Origin: Desulfobacteria bacterium
Lineage (GTDB): Bacteria > Desulfobacterota > Desulfobacteria > Desulfobacterales > C00003060
Length of the DNA: 6,418 nucleotides
Direction: 5' to 3'
Assembly (NCBI GenBank): GCA_030145035.1
Contig: JAQYWL010000047.1
Coordinates: forward strand, 1-6,418
Shown: positions 1 through 5,474 of the stretch, piece by piece
Layout of the letters: each line of letters begins with the position of its first letter
Position numbering within the stretch: position 1 is the stretch's first letter
Translations under genes and position numbers: made by a program
The notes under the pieces: model-generated
Seen by the model: the letters and a program-made list of their open reading frames with translations, nothing else
Told to the model about the DNA's origin: nothing
Databases searched by the model: none

Positions 1-239
1 CCACGGTCAGAGGCATTGTGATCCCGACGGATTGGGATGAGGAAGGGAACATGCTTGCTGCTGCTATTTCGGGTTCAGATGAGCAGGAGTACCTTATTGA
101 ACAAAATGCAAAGGGGAAAGAACTGCTGGAATTCATAAGACATGAGATAGAGATCGATGGCGTGGTCAGAAAGGCAATCAAAGGTCGCAAGACCGTTACA
201 GTGAAAAGTTATAGGTTGAAAATGGGTGGTGATTGGTAA
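1..239 (+). CDS. Small WDE-motif protein, 5'-truncated by window edge (paralog of next gene)
   Basis: The reading frame is open from the first full codon at position 3 to a TAA at 237-239, so the gene enters from the left and its true start is not visible; the GTG at 18 is an internal Val codon by comparison with the paralog. The visible 78 residues match the mature part of the next gene: G-x-V near the start, WDExxN followed by AA, EY(L/V)I, N-A-x-G-x-EL, GV, and a closing K-T-x-TV-x-x-Y. The alternating hydrophobic pattern with a final KTVTVKSY strand suggests a small all-beta domain, perhaps an OB-like barrel; this is inference from pattern. A signal peptide is expected upstream by analogy but lies outside the window. 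I do not recognise a named family. Confidence 0.75.
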   Translation, partial: TVRGIVIPTDWDEEGNMLAAAISGSDEQEYLIEQNAKGKELLEFIRHEIEIDGVVRKAIKGRKTVTVKSYRLKMGGDW

Positions 240-272
240 AGGACGGACCAAACGAAAGTTTAGGGGTCATGA

Positions 273-292
273 AGGCCCGATTTCATGGGCCT
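273..292 (+). repeat. Short hairpin between the two paralogs
   Basis: AGGCCC (273-278) and GGGCCT (287-292) form a perfect 6-bp stem around an 8-nt loop. There is no following T-run, so it is not a classical Rho-independent terminator; it could be an mRNA-processing or stability hairpin, or chance. Confidence 0.35.
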
Positions 293-321
293 GATCCACA
301 GAAAGAATCACTTAATCAAAG

Positions 322-327
322 AGGAGG
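322..327 (+). promoter_or_regulatory. Strong Shine-Dalgarno AGGAGG for the 337 gene
   Basis: A perfect AGGAGG ends 9 nt before the ATG at 337. It fixes the start of the secreted paralog and makes the antisense ORF over the same bases unlikely. Confidence 0.8.
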
Positions 328-336
328 TCGTCAAAA

Positions 337-654
337 ATGAGAGCGAACAAAAGGTTTTTTGTTTTGGGGCTCTGCGCCCTGATGGTGCTTTCTGTCGGGT
401 ACGCGACGAACGTGTTTGCGGCAGATGAAGTTACGATCATCGGAACAGTCTATGCGGAGGCTTGGGATGAGAACGATAATGTGATCGCCGCCGTTATAGT
501 CAGCATGGGCGAGGAGTACGTTATTGTCAAGAACGCCACCGGAAGAGAACTGTTCAAACTGAACTATAAGGATGTGAAGGCATCCGGTGTTATTGGCGAA
601 GACAGCGAGGGCAATAAGACGCTCACAGTTACCAACTATGAGGTGATGCCGTAA
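337..654 (+). CDS. Small secreted WDE-motif protein, function unknown
   Basis: This encodes 105 residues with a clear Sec signal peptide: basic MRANKR, a hydrophobic core at about residues 7-22, and a likely signal peptidase I site after V-F-A (residues 26-28), leaving a mature protein of about 77 residues. No lipobox is seen. The mature part is a paralog of the partial gene before it (shared G-x-V, WDExxN-x-x-AA, EY-x-I, NA-x-G-x-EL, GV, KT-x-TV-x-x-Y). Its dense alternation of hydrophobic and polar residues suggests a small beta-barrel such as an OB-like fold, working outside the cytoplasm; that is inference. The start is set by AGGAGG at 322-327. The two copies sit 97 bases apart in the same direction and may be the end of a longer tandem set. 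I do not recognise a family, so no function is given. Confidence 0.88.
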   Translation: MRANKRFFVLGLCALMVLSVGYATNVFAADEVTIIGTVYAEAWDENDNVIAAVIVSMGEEYVIVKNATGRELFKLNYKDVKASGVIGEDSEGNKTLTVTNYEVMP

Positions 655-717
655 TAGGGTCAAGAGAAAAGTGGGTCGGCGGAAACAATTTGAACTAATA
701 GGCCGTTGCGACCCCTG

Positions 718-764
718 AGGGGGGACACGCCGTCCCCCCTGTCCCCCTGTCTTTCAAAGGGGGA
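718..764. repeat. Paired G-run/C-run inverted repeats upstream of speD
   Basis: AGGGGGGAC (718-726) and GTCCCCCCT (732-740) form a perfect 9-bp stem with a 5-nt loop. Next to it, TCCCCC (742-747) can pair with GGGGGA (759-764) across 11 nt. The G and C runs can also pair crosswise, so alternative folds are possible. There is no T-run after the first stem, so terminator activity is uncertain. The look is that of a dispersed intergenic repeat, but it may also affect transcription between the secreted protein and speD. The stretch 655-817 holds nothing else I can support apart from the speD ribosome binding site. Confidence 0.6.
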
Positions 765-800
765 AAGTGTGTGCCAAGCCAGCCCGTCATGTGGCTGAAT

Positions 801-806
801 AGGAGG
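801..806 (+). promoter_or_regulatory. Shine-Dalgarno AGGAGG serving two ATGs at speD
   Basis: AGGAGG lies 4 nt before an ATG at 811 and 11 nt before the ATG at 818. Only the 818 frame encodes SpeD. The 811 frame gives 19 codons ending at TGA 868-870, overlapping the start of speD out of frame. Confidence 0.7.
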
Positions 807-817
807 ATTTATGAAAA

Positions 818-1219
818 ATGAAGAAGCAGACGTATGGATACGGCCCCCACTTAATGCTGGATTTGAATGACTGCAATCCTGAAATCTTAGATGACCTTGA
901 CGCTTGCTTCAAACTGTTGAACGAGCTGCCTGAAAGGATCGGCATGACTAAAATAACGCAACCTTACCTGTTTCGATACTCCGGACTGATACCCGAAGAC
1001 GAAGGTATCACCGGGGTGAACATTATCGCCGAGAGTCATATCTCACTTCATACCTACCCCAGGAAGAGGTATGCATTTGTGGACCTGTTTTCGTGCAAAC
1101 CATTCGATGTGGAAAGGGCCAGGGACTATATCGTCCAATTCTTCGAATCGAAGTCCCCTGTGGTTCACGTGCAGGAACGCGGTGCGGCCTTTCCTACAGA
1201 CATCCGACTTGCATCATAA
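818..1219 (+). CDS. speD: S-adenosylmethionine decarboxylase proenzyme (prokaryotic class, pyruvoyl-dependent)
   Basis: SpeD decarboxylates S-adenosylmethionine, making the aminopropyl donor for spermidine synthesis in the cytoplasm. The 133-residue protein has the class signature AESHISLHTYP at residues 71-81. Self-cleavage is expected between Glu72 and Ser73, the serine becoming the pyruvoyl group of the alpha chain. His78 and Cys93 (in VDLFSC) match the processing His and proton-donor Cys of the Thermotoga-type enzyme at a constant offset of 10. The N-terminal HLMLDL segment is also typical of the family, and the length is normal to slightly long. Start 818 is chosen because it gives the family N-terminus; the ATG at 811 is out of frame. 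The gene lies 11 nt before speB in the same direction, so the two are almost surely co-transcribed. No frameshift or missing catalytic residue is seen. Confidence 0.96.
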   Translation: MKKQTYGYGPHLMLDLNDCNPEILDDLDACFKLLNELPERIGMTKITQPYLFRYSGLIPEDEGITGVNIIAESHISLHTYPRKRYAFVDLFSCKPFDVERARDYIVQFFESKSPVVHVQERGAAFPTDIRLAS

Positions 1220-1230
1220 GGTAATCTCTT

Positions 1231-2142
1231 ATGGAATTTGGTGTGCATCCCGGCGCTTTTGGCGCTGTGCCCGAAGAGTTTTGCCGGTATGAAACCTCAT
1301 CCATAGCCATTTTACCGGTTCCCTATGATGCCACTTCCACCTGGATGAAAGGCTCAAGACGTGGACCCCAGGCCTTAATAGATGCTTCTGCCAATCTGGA
1401 ATTGTACGACATTGAAACCGATTCTGAGGTGTTCAAACACGGGATTGTAACTATGGGTCCAGTTCCCTGTCCGGACGACCCGGAAGAGATGGTCAATGCT
1501 GTATATAAATGTGCCAGATCCATCCTAAACCACGGAAAATTCATGGTTGGAATAGGTGGTGAGCATACTATCTCCGTGGGATTGGTTCGAGCGGTCGCAG
1601 AAAAATTCCGAAATTTCTCCGTCCTGCAATTCGACGCTCACTCCGATACCCGGCATGAGTATGAAGGTAGCCGGTACAATCACGCCTGCGTCATGTCCAG
1701 GATCGGGGAAATCTGTCCCTATGTTCAGGTGGGGACTCGAAGTATGCATTCCTCCGAAGTCGAAAGATTGAATCGTGATCGCACATTTTTTGCCCATGAG
1801 ATGATGAAGGGTGCAAATGTGATCCCCAAGATGCTGAAAGCCTTGACCCGTAATGTACATATCACGATTGATTTGGACGTATTGGATCCCTCCATTATGC
1901 CCTCGACCGGCACCCCGGAACCAGGAGGGTTGGATTGGTATACTTTGCTTGAGGTTATAGAATCGGTCGTAGAGAAAAAAAACGTGATCGGAATGGATGT
2001 GACCGAGCTATTACCCAATCTCGCCAATAAAGCACCGGATTTTTTGGCCGCCAAATTGGTCTATCGGGTCTTAAGTATGGTCTTTGCGAAAAGAAAGGCA
2101 ATTCTGGATGAAGAAGCAGGATCTGTTGCGAAAAGCGATTGA
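1231..2142 (+). CDS. speB: Agmatinase / ureohydrolase-family protein
   Basis: This 303-residue protein belongs to the arginase/agmatinase superfamily, binuclear-Mn enzymes that release urea. All metal ligands are visible: His112 in GGEH (109-112), Asp135, His137 and Asp139 in DAHSD (135-139), and Asp214 and Asp216 in DLDVLDP (214-220). STGTPEPGG (225-233) is the usual substrate-loop region. Length is normal. AAGG overlapping the speD stop region (1218-1221) sits 9 nt before the ATG. In a polyamine operon with speD the likely substrate is agmatine (giving putrescine), or N1-aminopropylagmatine (giving spermidine) as in Thermus-type pathways; the sequence alone does not separate these. Arginase is less likely given the neighbours and the form of the second motif. 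Its last 35 nt overlap the next gene in another frame, suggesting translational coupling. Confidence 0.93.
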   Translation: MEFGVHPGAFGAVPEEFCRYETSSIAILPVPYDATSTWMKGSRRGPQALIDASANLELYDIETDSEVFKHGIVTMGPVPCPDDPEEMVNAVYKCARSILNHGKFMVGIGGEHTISVGLVRAVAEKFRNFSVLQFDAHSDTRHEYEGSRYNHACVMSRIGEICPYVQVGTRSMHSSEVERLNRDRTFFAHEMMKGANVIPKMLKALTRNVHITIDLDVLDPSIMPSTGTPEPGGLDWYTLLEVIESVVEKKNVIGMDVTELLPNLANKAPDFLAAKLVYRVLSMVFAKRKAILDEEAGSVAKSD

Positions 2143-3130
2143 GCATATTGACATCAAGAGCTTTGATGCCAGACCGATCATAAATGGATACGCTTTGATG
2201 GCCTTCCAGGCACGGAATCTTGCGACTGCCGCGGATGTGTTCAGCCGTATGCTGGCAGACCACGACTGCAAAATCATCCTTACGCTTGCAGGCTCTCTAT
2301 TCAGCGCCGGCCTAAAGCATACTGTCGCGGATATGGTCGATCACAATATGGTGGATGTCATCGTGTCTTCCGGCGCTATCATCGTCGATCAGGATTTTTT
2401 CGAAGCACTCGGCTTTAGACATTATATGGGAAGTCCATTTGTGGACGATAGGGCGTTGCAAGAGCTTGCCATTGACCGGATCTATGACACATATATCGAC
2501 GAAGACGAACTGCGGATCTGCGACATGGCCATAGCAGAAATTGCCGACACCTTAACGCCAAGACCTTATTCCTCCAGAGAGTTCATCCATGCCATGGGCG
2601 TTTATTTGGAAAGAGAAAGATTGAAAACGCAAAGGTCGCTTGTTTACTCTGCATATAAAAAGGGCGTGCCAATCTTTGTCCCCGCATTTTCTGATTGCTC
2701 TGCCGGTTTCGGACTTGTCTACCATCAGTGGCAGAGGAAGGGGACACATTTGACGATCGATTCTGTTCGAGACTTTCGTGAACTCACAGAGATCAAACTG
2801 GCTGTGAAAGATACAGGTGTCGTCATGGTAGGCGGTGGGGTACCCAAGAACTTCGCTCAGGACGTGGTGGTAGCGACAGATATCTTGGGCGAAGAAAAGC
2901 CCATGCACAAATACGCCATTCAGCTCACAGTGGCTGATGAACGGGATGGCGGACTATCAGGATCCACGCTGAAAGAAGCATGCTCTTGGGGCAAGGTGGA
3001 CTTAAAGTATGAACAGATGGTCTTTGGTGAAGCTACTGTTACCTTTCCTCTGCTTGTCAGTGATGCCTACCACCGAGGTGCTTGGAAGAATAGAGCACCG
3101 GCGAATCTTTCCGGGCTTTTCATGAAGTAA
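2108..3130 (+). CDS. Deoxyhypusine-synthase-family protein (probable homospermidine synthase, SpeY-like)
   Basis: From the ATG at 2108 this encodes 340 residues over the whole deoxyhypusine synthase fold. A TTG at 2084 would add eight residues; ATG is preferred, with GAAAGG at 2093-2098 upstream. The catalytic lysine that forms the enzyme-imine intermediate is kept as Lys296 in SWGKV, with Trp294 and Glu290 at the positions of the human spermidine-site Trp and Glu. Two changes from eukaryotic DHS stand out in a hand alignment: the His after GGGVPK is Asn248, and an Asp thirteen residues before the lysine is Leu. Bacteria lack eIF5A, and the cyanobacterial homolog SpeY makes homospermidine from spermidine and putrescine. 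With speD and speB in the same operon, that is the best guess here. The exact product is unproven. Confidence 0.9.
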   Translation: MKKQDLLRKAIEHIDIKSFDARPIINGYALMAFQARNLATAADVFSRMLADHDCKIILTLAGSLFSAGLKHTVADMVDHNMVDVIVSSGAIIVDQDFFEALGFRHYMGSPFVDDRALQELAIDRIYDTYIDEDELRICDMAIAEIADTLTPRPYSSREFIHAMGVYLERERLKTQRSLVYSAYKKGVPIFVPAFSDCSAGFGLVYHQWQRKGTHLTIDSVRDFRELTEIKLAVKDTGVVMVGGGVPKNFAQDVVVATDILGEEKPMHKYAIQLTVADERDGGLSGSTLKEACSWGKVDLKYEQMVFGEATVTFPLLVSDAYHRGAWKNRAPANLSGLFMK

Positions 3131-3149
3131 ATACGGCGAATGGGTACCG

Positions 3150-3168
3150 CGCTCTTGATTCGAGAGCG
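3150..3168 (+). repeat. Short hairpin after the DHS-like gene
   Basis: CGCTCT (3150-3155) and AGAGCG (3163-3168) form a 6-bp stem with a 7-nt loop, 20 nt after the DHS-like stop. No T-run follows, so it is at best a weak or Rho-assisted end of the polyamine operon. Confidence 0.3.
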
Positions 3169-3173
3169 ATGTC

Positions 3174-3544
3174 ATGGAGCACGCTTTTGACTTCCTCTTT
3201 GAGCACTCCTGGTATTTAGCGTTAGCGTTTTACTTAACACACACCCATGGAACAACTCCGGTGATGCTTGCCGCATTCATAGTCCTCTTTGATAGTTTTG
3301 CTTACTATTTTGTGAGCAGGCATTTGGAACGGCATTCAAAGACCGTCCGTTACCAGATTACGGGAGGCCTGAAAGGATGTTCAGAAAATTTGATGGCAGA
3401 AAAAACAGCTATATTATCTTTATACTTATCGGAATTCTCCTTAACGCACCATTTCATTCACTCACTGTTGTAGCGTTCTGGTCGTGTGTAAGTACTGTAT
3501 TTTACTGTGTGAGGACGATGAAACATTTACATGCCCGAGATTGA
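3174..3544 (+). pseudogene. CDP-alcohol phosphatidyltransferase-like remnant: C-terminal part, one frameshift
   Basis: Two overlapping frames together read like the C-terminal membrane part of a CDP-alcohol phosphatidyltransferase-type protein. The first frame (from ATG 3174) gives MEHAFDFLFEHSWYLALAFY, then a hydrophobic segment and VLFDSFAYYF. The sense then passes to a second frame that is open from 3296, giving RPLPDYGRPERMFRKFDGRK at about 3344-3403, followed by two hydrophobic stretches and ending at TGA 3542-3544. The FDGRKN segment followed by a membrane helix is the part I recall from these proteins. The switch lies at roughly 3300-3320, so a single indel is enough. The N-terminal half, with the catalytic CDP-alcohol motif, is absent: the first frame is closed by a TGA at 3156. 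An intact short gene is unlikely. The family call is from memory of the pattern and is moderate. Confidence 0.6.
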
Positions 3545-3704
3545 AAAGAATATAAAGCGGAAGCCTTTGATTCAAAATGTCATGTTCGTGGAGTTTTGCA
3601 TACACACATTGAATCGGTCGCTGAGACCAAGAAAGAAACTCCTGAGTGATGAAATTCTCAAACGGCAGCCATCGTACATCTCAATAGGGCGCACCCATGG
3701 TTAG
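3531..3704 (+). CDS. Doubtful 57-codon ORF before mrp
   Basis: An ATG at 3531 opens 57 codons ending at TAG 3702-3704. It overlaps the end of the preceding remnant by 14 nt and the start of the Mrp gene by 8 nt. The product is basic in its second half (RPRKK, KRQ) and matches no family I know. No good ribosome binding site precedes it; the nearest purine run, GAGGA at 3511-3515, is 15 nt away. It may be a degraded piece of a former gene or chance. Otherwise 3545-3696 shows only AGGG at 3686-3689, a fair binding site for the Mrp gene. Confidence 0.18.
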   Translation: MPEIEKNIKRKPLIQNVMFVEFCIHTLNRSLRPRKKLLSDEILKRQPSYISIGRTHG

Positions 3705-4485
3705 ACAAGATCAGCTCATCCAACAATCTTTGTCTTTGATCAAACACAAGTTCCTGGTTCTGAGCGGCAAGGGAGGTGTTGGCAAGACGAGCGTTGCCGG
3801 TAATTTGGCCATCGCTCTTTCAAAGAAGGGAGCCAAAGTCGGTCTGATGGATATAGATCTTCACGGCCCGGACATTCCCAGAATGCTCGGTCTCAAGGGC
3901 CTTGTCGGGGTCAGCACAGATAAGCGAATGGTACCCAAGTCTTATTCAGACAACCTGCAAGTGGTCTCCATCGAATCGTTGACCCAAGATACGGACAAAG
4001 CCGTGATCTGGCGGGGGCCGTTGAAGATTCGTGTCATCCGCCAGCTCATCTCTGACGTGCATTGGGGAAGGCTGGATTATTTCATCCTCGATTCACCGCC
4101 TGGAACGGGGGATGAGCCACTCACCGTCGCTCGAACCATCCCAGATGCCAGGGCCATCATTGTGACAACACCCCAGGAAATATGCCTGGCCGACATCAGG
4201 AAATCGATCAATTTTTGCAAAACCGTTGAGATGGAAATCTTTGGATTGATAGAAAACATGAGTGGTTTTGTATGTCCCCACTGCGGCAAACCAGTGGATC
4301 TATTTGGCACTGGAGGCGGTTTCAGAACAGCCTTAGCCATGAATATCCCCTTCTTGGGTAGAATCCCCTTTGACCCAAAAATGGTGGAGTGCGCTGACGC
4401 AGGAGAATCGTATGTGGACAAATATCCGGATTCAGAAATAACGAAAGCCTACAATCAAATTGTCGCAAAAATCATGAAAGGGTAG
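3697..4485 (+). CDS. mrp: Mrp/NBP35-family iron-sulfur carrier P-loop ATPase
   Basis: Members of this family (ApbC, Mrp, NBP35) bind and pass on [4Fe-4S] clusters in the cytoplasm. The 262-residue protein has the deviant Walker A GKGGVGKTS at residues 24-32 with the signature lysine Lys25, switch I DIDLHGPDIPRMLG (about 53-66), switch II DSPPGTGDEP (132-141), and IENMSGFVCPHCG with the cluster-bridging pair Cys193 and Cys196. It is shorter than ApbC because the N-terminal DUF59 (MIP18-like) domain is absent, giving the compact form common in anaerobes and archaea. AGGG at 3686-3689 lies 7 nt before the ATG. All motifs are intact although both flanks are decayed genes. Its link to polyamine genes is probably positional only. 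The stop codon falls exactly where similarity to the DHS-like gene begins. Confidence 0.93.
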   Translation: MVRQDQLIQQSLSLIKHKFLVLSGKGGVGKTSVAGNLAIALSKKGAKVGLMDIDLHGPDIPRMLGLKGLVGVSTDKRMVPKSYSDNLQVVSIESLTQDTDKAVIWRGPLKIRVIRQLISDVHWGRLDYFILDSPPGTGDEPLTVARTIPDARAIIVTTPQEICLADIRKSINFCKTVEMEIFGLIENMSGFVCPHCGKPVDLFGTGGGFRTALAMNIPFLGRIPFDPKMVECADAGESYVDKYPDSEITKAYNQIVAKIMKG

Positions 4486-4634
4486 CACAGATTGCTGACA
4501 CGTTACCTCCAAGACCGCACTCCTCCAGAAAATTCATCCATGTCATGGGTGCATATTTAGAAAAAGAAGGATTAAGAACGGAAAAGTCGGTCGTTTGCTC
4601 TGCTTATAAGAAGGGTGTGCTGATGATCTCCTAA
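4482..4634 (+). pseudogene. Fragment of a second deoxyhypusine-synthase-like gene
   Basis: This stretch aligns without gaps to 2533-2673 of the intact DHS-like gene. Over 47 codons I count 32 base differences in 141 (about 77% identity), and 32 of 46 amino acids from the first Ala onward are the same, for example SSR-x-FIH-x-MG and SAYKKGV. Many differences are at third positions, so the copy was under protein selection after it diverged. The similarity starts at the stop of the Mrp gene (frame shared from 4485) and ends near 4622; TAA 4632-4634 closes the frame. Only about one seventh of the gene is present, without the catalytic lysine, so it cannot be functional. It is either the scar of a duplication or what remains of a laterally acquired paralog. 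Confidence 0.85.
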
Positions 4635-4702
4635 AAGGGACTGGAGAGAGTTTGAGTCTCTCGTGCAGGAATATTGAGCGTTTAACGGGGTGAAAGTGTT
4701 GA

Positions 4703-4876
4703 CTTACGGGATTTGCAGCCCTACTCGGCGGAGGTTGGACTGTTCAGCAGAACAACAGAAAGAAGTCATTTGATGTCACCGACAGGAGGCTGTACAGCAT
4801 GAGAGATTGGGTAAGACCATCCCTGCTTCAAAAGACTCAAGATGCCCTGGACAGAGAATTATGGGGCACAAGGTGA
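4703..4876 (+). pseudogene. Upstream frame of the 4861 gene, likely separated by a frameshift
   Basis: This frame is open from 4703 (after TGA 4700-4702) to TGA 4874-4876. Its codons look coding, rich in purine-N-pyrimidine triplets. It begins with a hydrophobic Gly/Ala/Leu stretch (FAALLGGGWTV) and continues as a charged, probably helical segment. An ATG at 4799 has AGGAGG (4784-4789) 9 nt upstream and would give a 25-residue peptide if used as the start. If one G were restored in the run GGGG at 4863-4866, the frame would run straight into the next gene through ELWGHKVKEGW. No start codon for the upstream part is evident, and I do not recognise the family. Positions 4635-4702 hold a short frame (about WREFESLVQEY) that ends at TGA 4675-4677 and cannot be assigned. 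Confidence 0.4.
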
Positions 4877-5178
4877 AAGAAGGATGGCGCGAGCGCTATG
4901 CCAAGCAACTGCGGAGGGATGTGACCGTATATTACGAGCTAACAAACTGTTTTAACAGCGATTTTGGCTTTGGGGGCTTGAGCGGATTCAAGGAAACAAT
5001 GGTATATACCTTCGGCACAGTCTTGGCCGACCTTCCTGAAGAAGTCTTCAAGAAACTTTACGCTTCGAAAAATCTTTTTTTTAGCTTTACCCCTGAGCCA
5101 GGAGCCGAAATTAAGGTATTCTTTCCAGAACACGACATTAAGGTAGGAGAAAAATTACAACTAGTGGTATTTCCTTAA
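4861..5178 (+). CDS. Hypothetical protein, possibly 5'-broken
   Basis: From ATG 4861 this gives 105 residues ending at TAA 5176-5178. A TTG at 4807 would lengthen it by 18 residues, but those codons look non-coding. The protein begins with a basic segment (KEGWRERYAKQLRRD), then a beta-rich part with YYELTNCF, a glycine/phenylalanine-rich FGFGGLSGF, and a final strand-like KVGEKLQLVVF. No signal peptide, membrane helix or known motif is seen. The real N-terminus may be encoded in the frame that runs from 4703 or 4799, joined through a one-base change in the G-run at 4863-4866. No good ribosome binding site precedes 4861, which supports that view; reinitiation after the overlapping TGA at 4874-4876 is the other possibility. 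It is followed 13 nt later by another small gene, so the two probably form a pair. Function unknown. Confidence 0.6.
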   Translation: MGHKVKEGWRERYAKQLRRDVTVYYELTNCFNSDFGFGGLSGFKETMVYTFGTVLADLPEEVFKKLYASKNLFFSFTPEPGAEIKVFFPEHDIKVGEKLQLVVFP

Positions 5179-5191
5179 CGAAAGTGGGCTT

Positions 5192-5386
5192 ATGCCACCT
5201 GAGGCCTTGCGGGGACAAATAGTCCGTGAGCTCATTTATGTTTATCACGAAAATGAATTTAGCGTACGCGAAATCATAGACAAAACTGATGAGATTGCAA
5301 GAACTTGGGGCTTTGAAGACGAAATAAAGGCACTTAGAGATTATTGGGCTGAGACAGAAACTCAGAAACGCGCGCAGGAATCTTAA
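5192..5386 (+). CDS. Small acidic helical protein, function unknown
   Basis: This encodes 64 residues, mostly helical in appearance and rich in Glu and Asp, with no membrane segment or signal peptide. Features are an amphipathic RGQIVRELIYVYHENEFSVR, then REIIDKTDEIARTWGFEDEI and a tail rich in charged residues. The pattern of three short helices could be a small all-alpha or winged-helix-like domain, but no family is recognised. It starts 13 nt after the preceding gene, with only a weak purine stretch (GAAAGTGGG) before the ATG, which suggests translation coupled to the upstream gene. The pair might be a two-gene module, though nothing in the sequence says what kind. Confidence 0.6.
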   Translation: MPPEALRGQIVRELIYVYHENEFSVREIIDKTDEIARTWGFEDEIKALRDYWAETETQKRAQES

Positions 5387-5394
5387 GGTAATTC

Positions 5395-5426
5395 TTGACA
5401 GCTACTATACAGGCTGGGACGGATAG
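5395..5426 (+). promoter_or_regulatory. Possible promoter for the UPF0316 gene
   Basis: A perfect TTGACA at 5395-5400 follows the preceding stop. The best -10 candidate is GGATAG at 5421-5426, with a 20-nt spacer, which is long and poorly matched. The -35 match alone is suggestive. Confidence 0.25.
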
Positions 5427-5474
5427 ATCCGCAACGAAAGAATGGGGATCGCGGAAACCAAAGCGGGGTGCAGC

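Noticed and set aside
331..663. 110-codon antisense ORF over the secreted paralog
   Set aside because: The + strand gene has a perfect ribosome binding site, a signal peptide and a paralog next door; the antisense frame is a mirror of its codon pattern.
718..740. Rho-independent terminator
   Set aside because: The stem is strong, but C-rich sequence rather than a T-run follows it.
1525..1860. Antisense ORF within speB
   Set aside because: It lies wholly inside a gene with every catalytic motif intact and has no family signature.
3300..3400. Programmed frameshifting in the phosphatidyltransferase-like remnant
   Set aside because: No slippery heptamer or stimulatory structure was seen, and the catalytic half of the gene is missing, so decay is the simpler explanation.
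4077..4421. Antisense ORF within the Mrp gene
   Set aside because: It is the shadow of a conserved P-loop ATPase coding region.
4633..4773. Frame with one internal TGA (4675-4677), considered as readthrough or selenocysteine
   Set aside because: There is no recognisable protein family, no convincing start and no clear downstream stem-loop; the region sits among decayed sequence.
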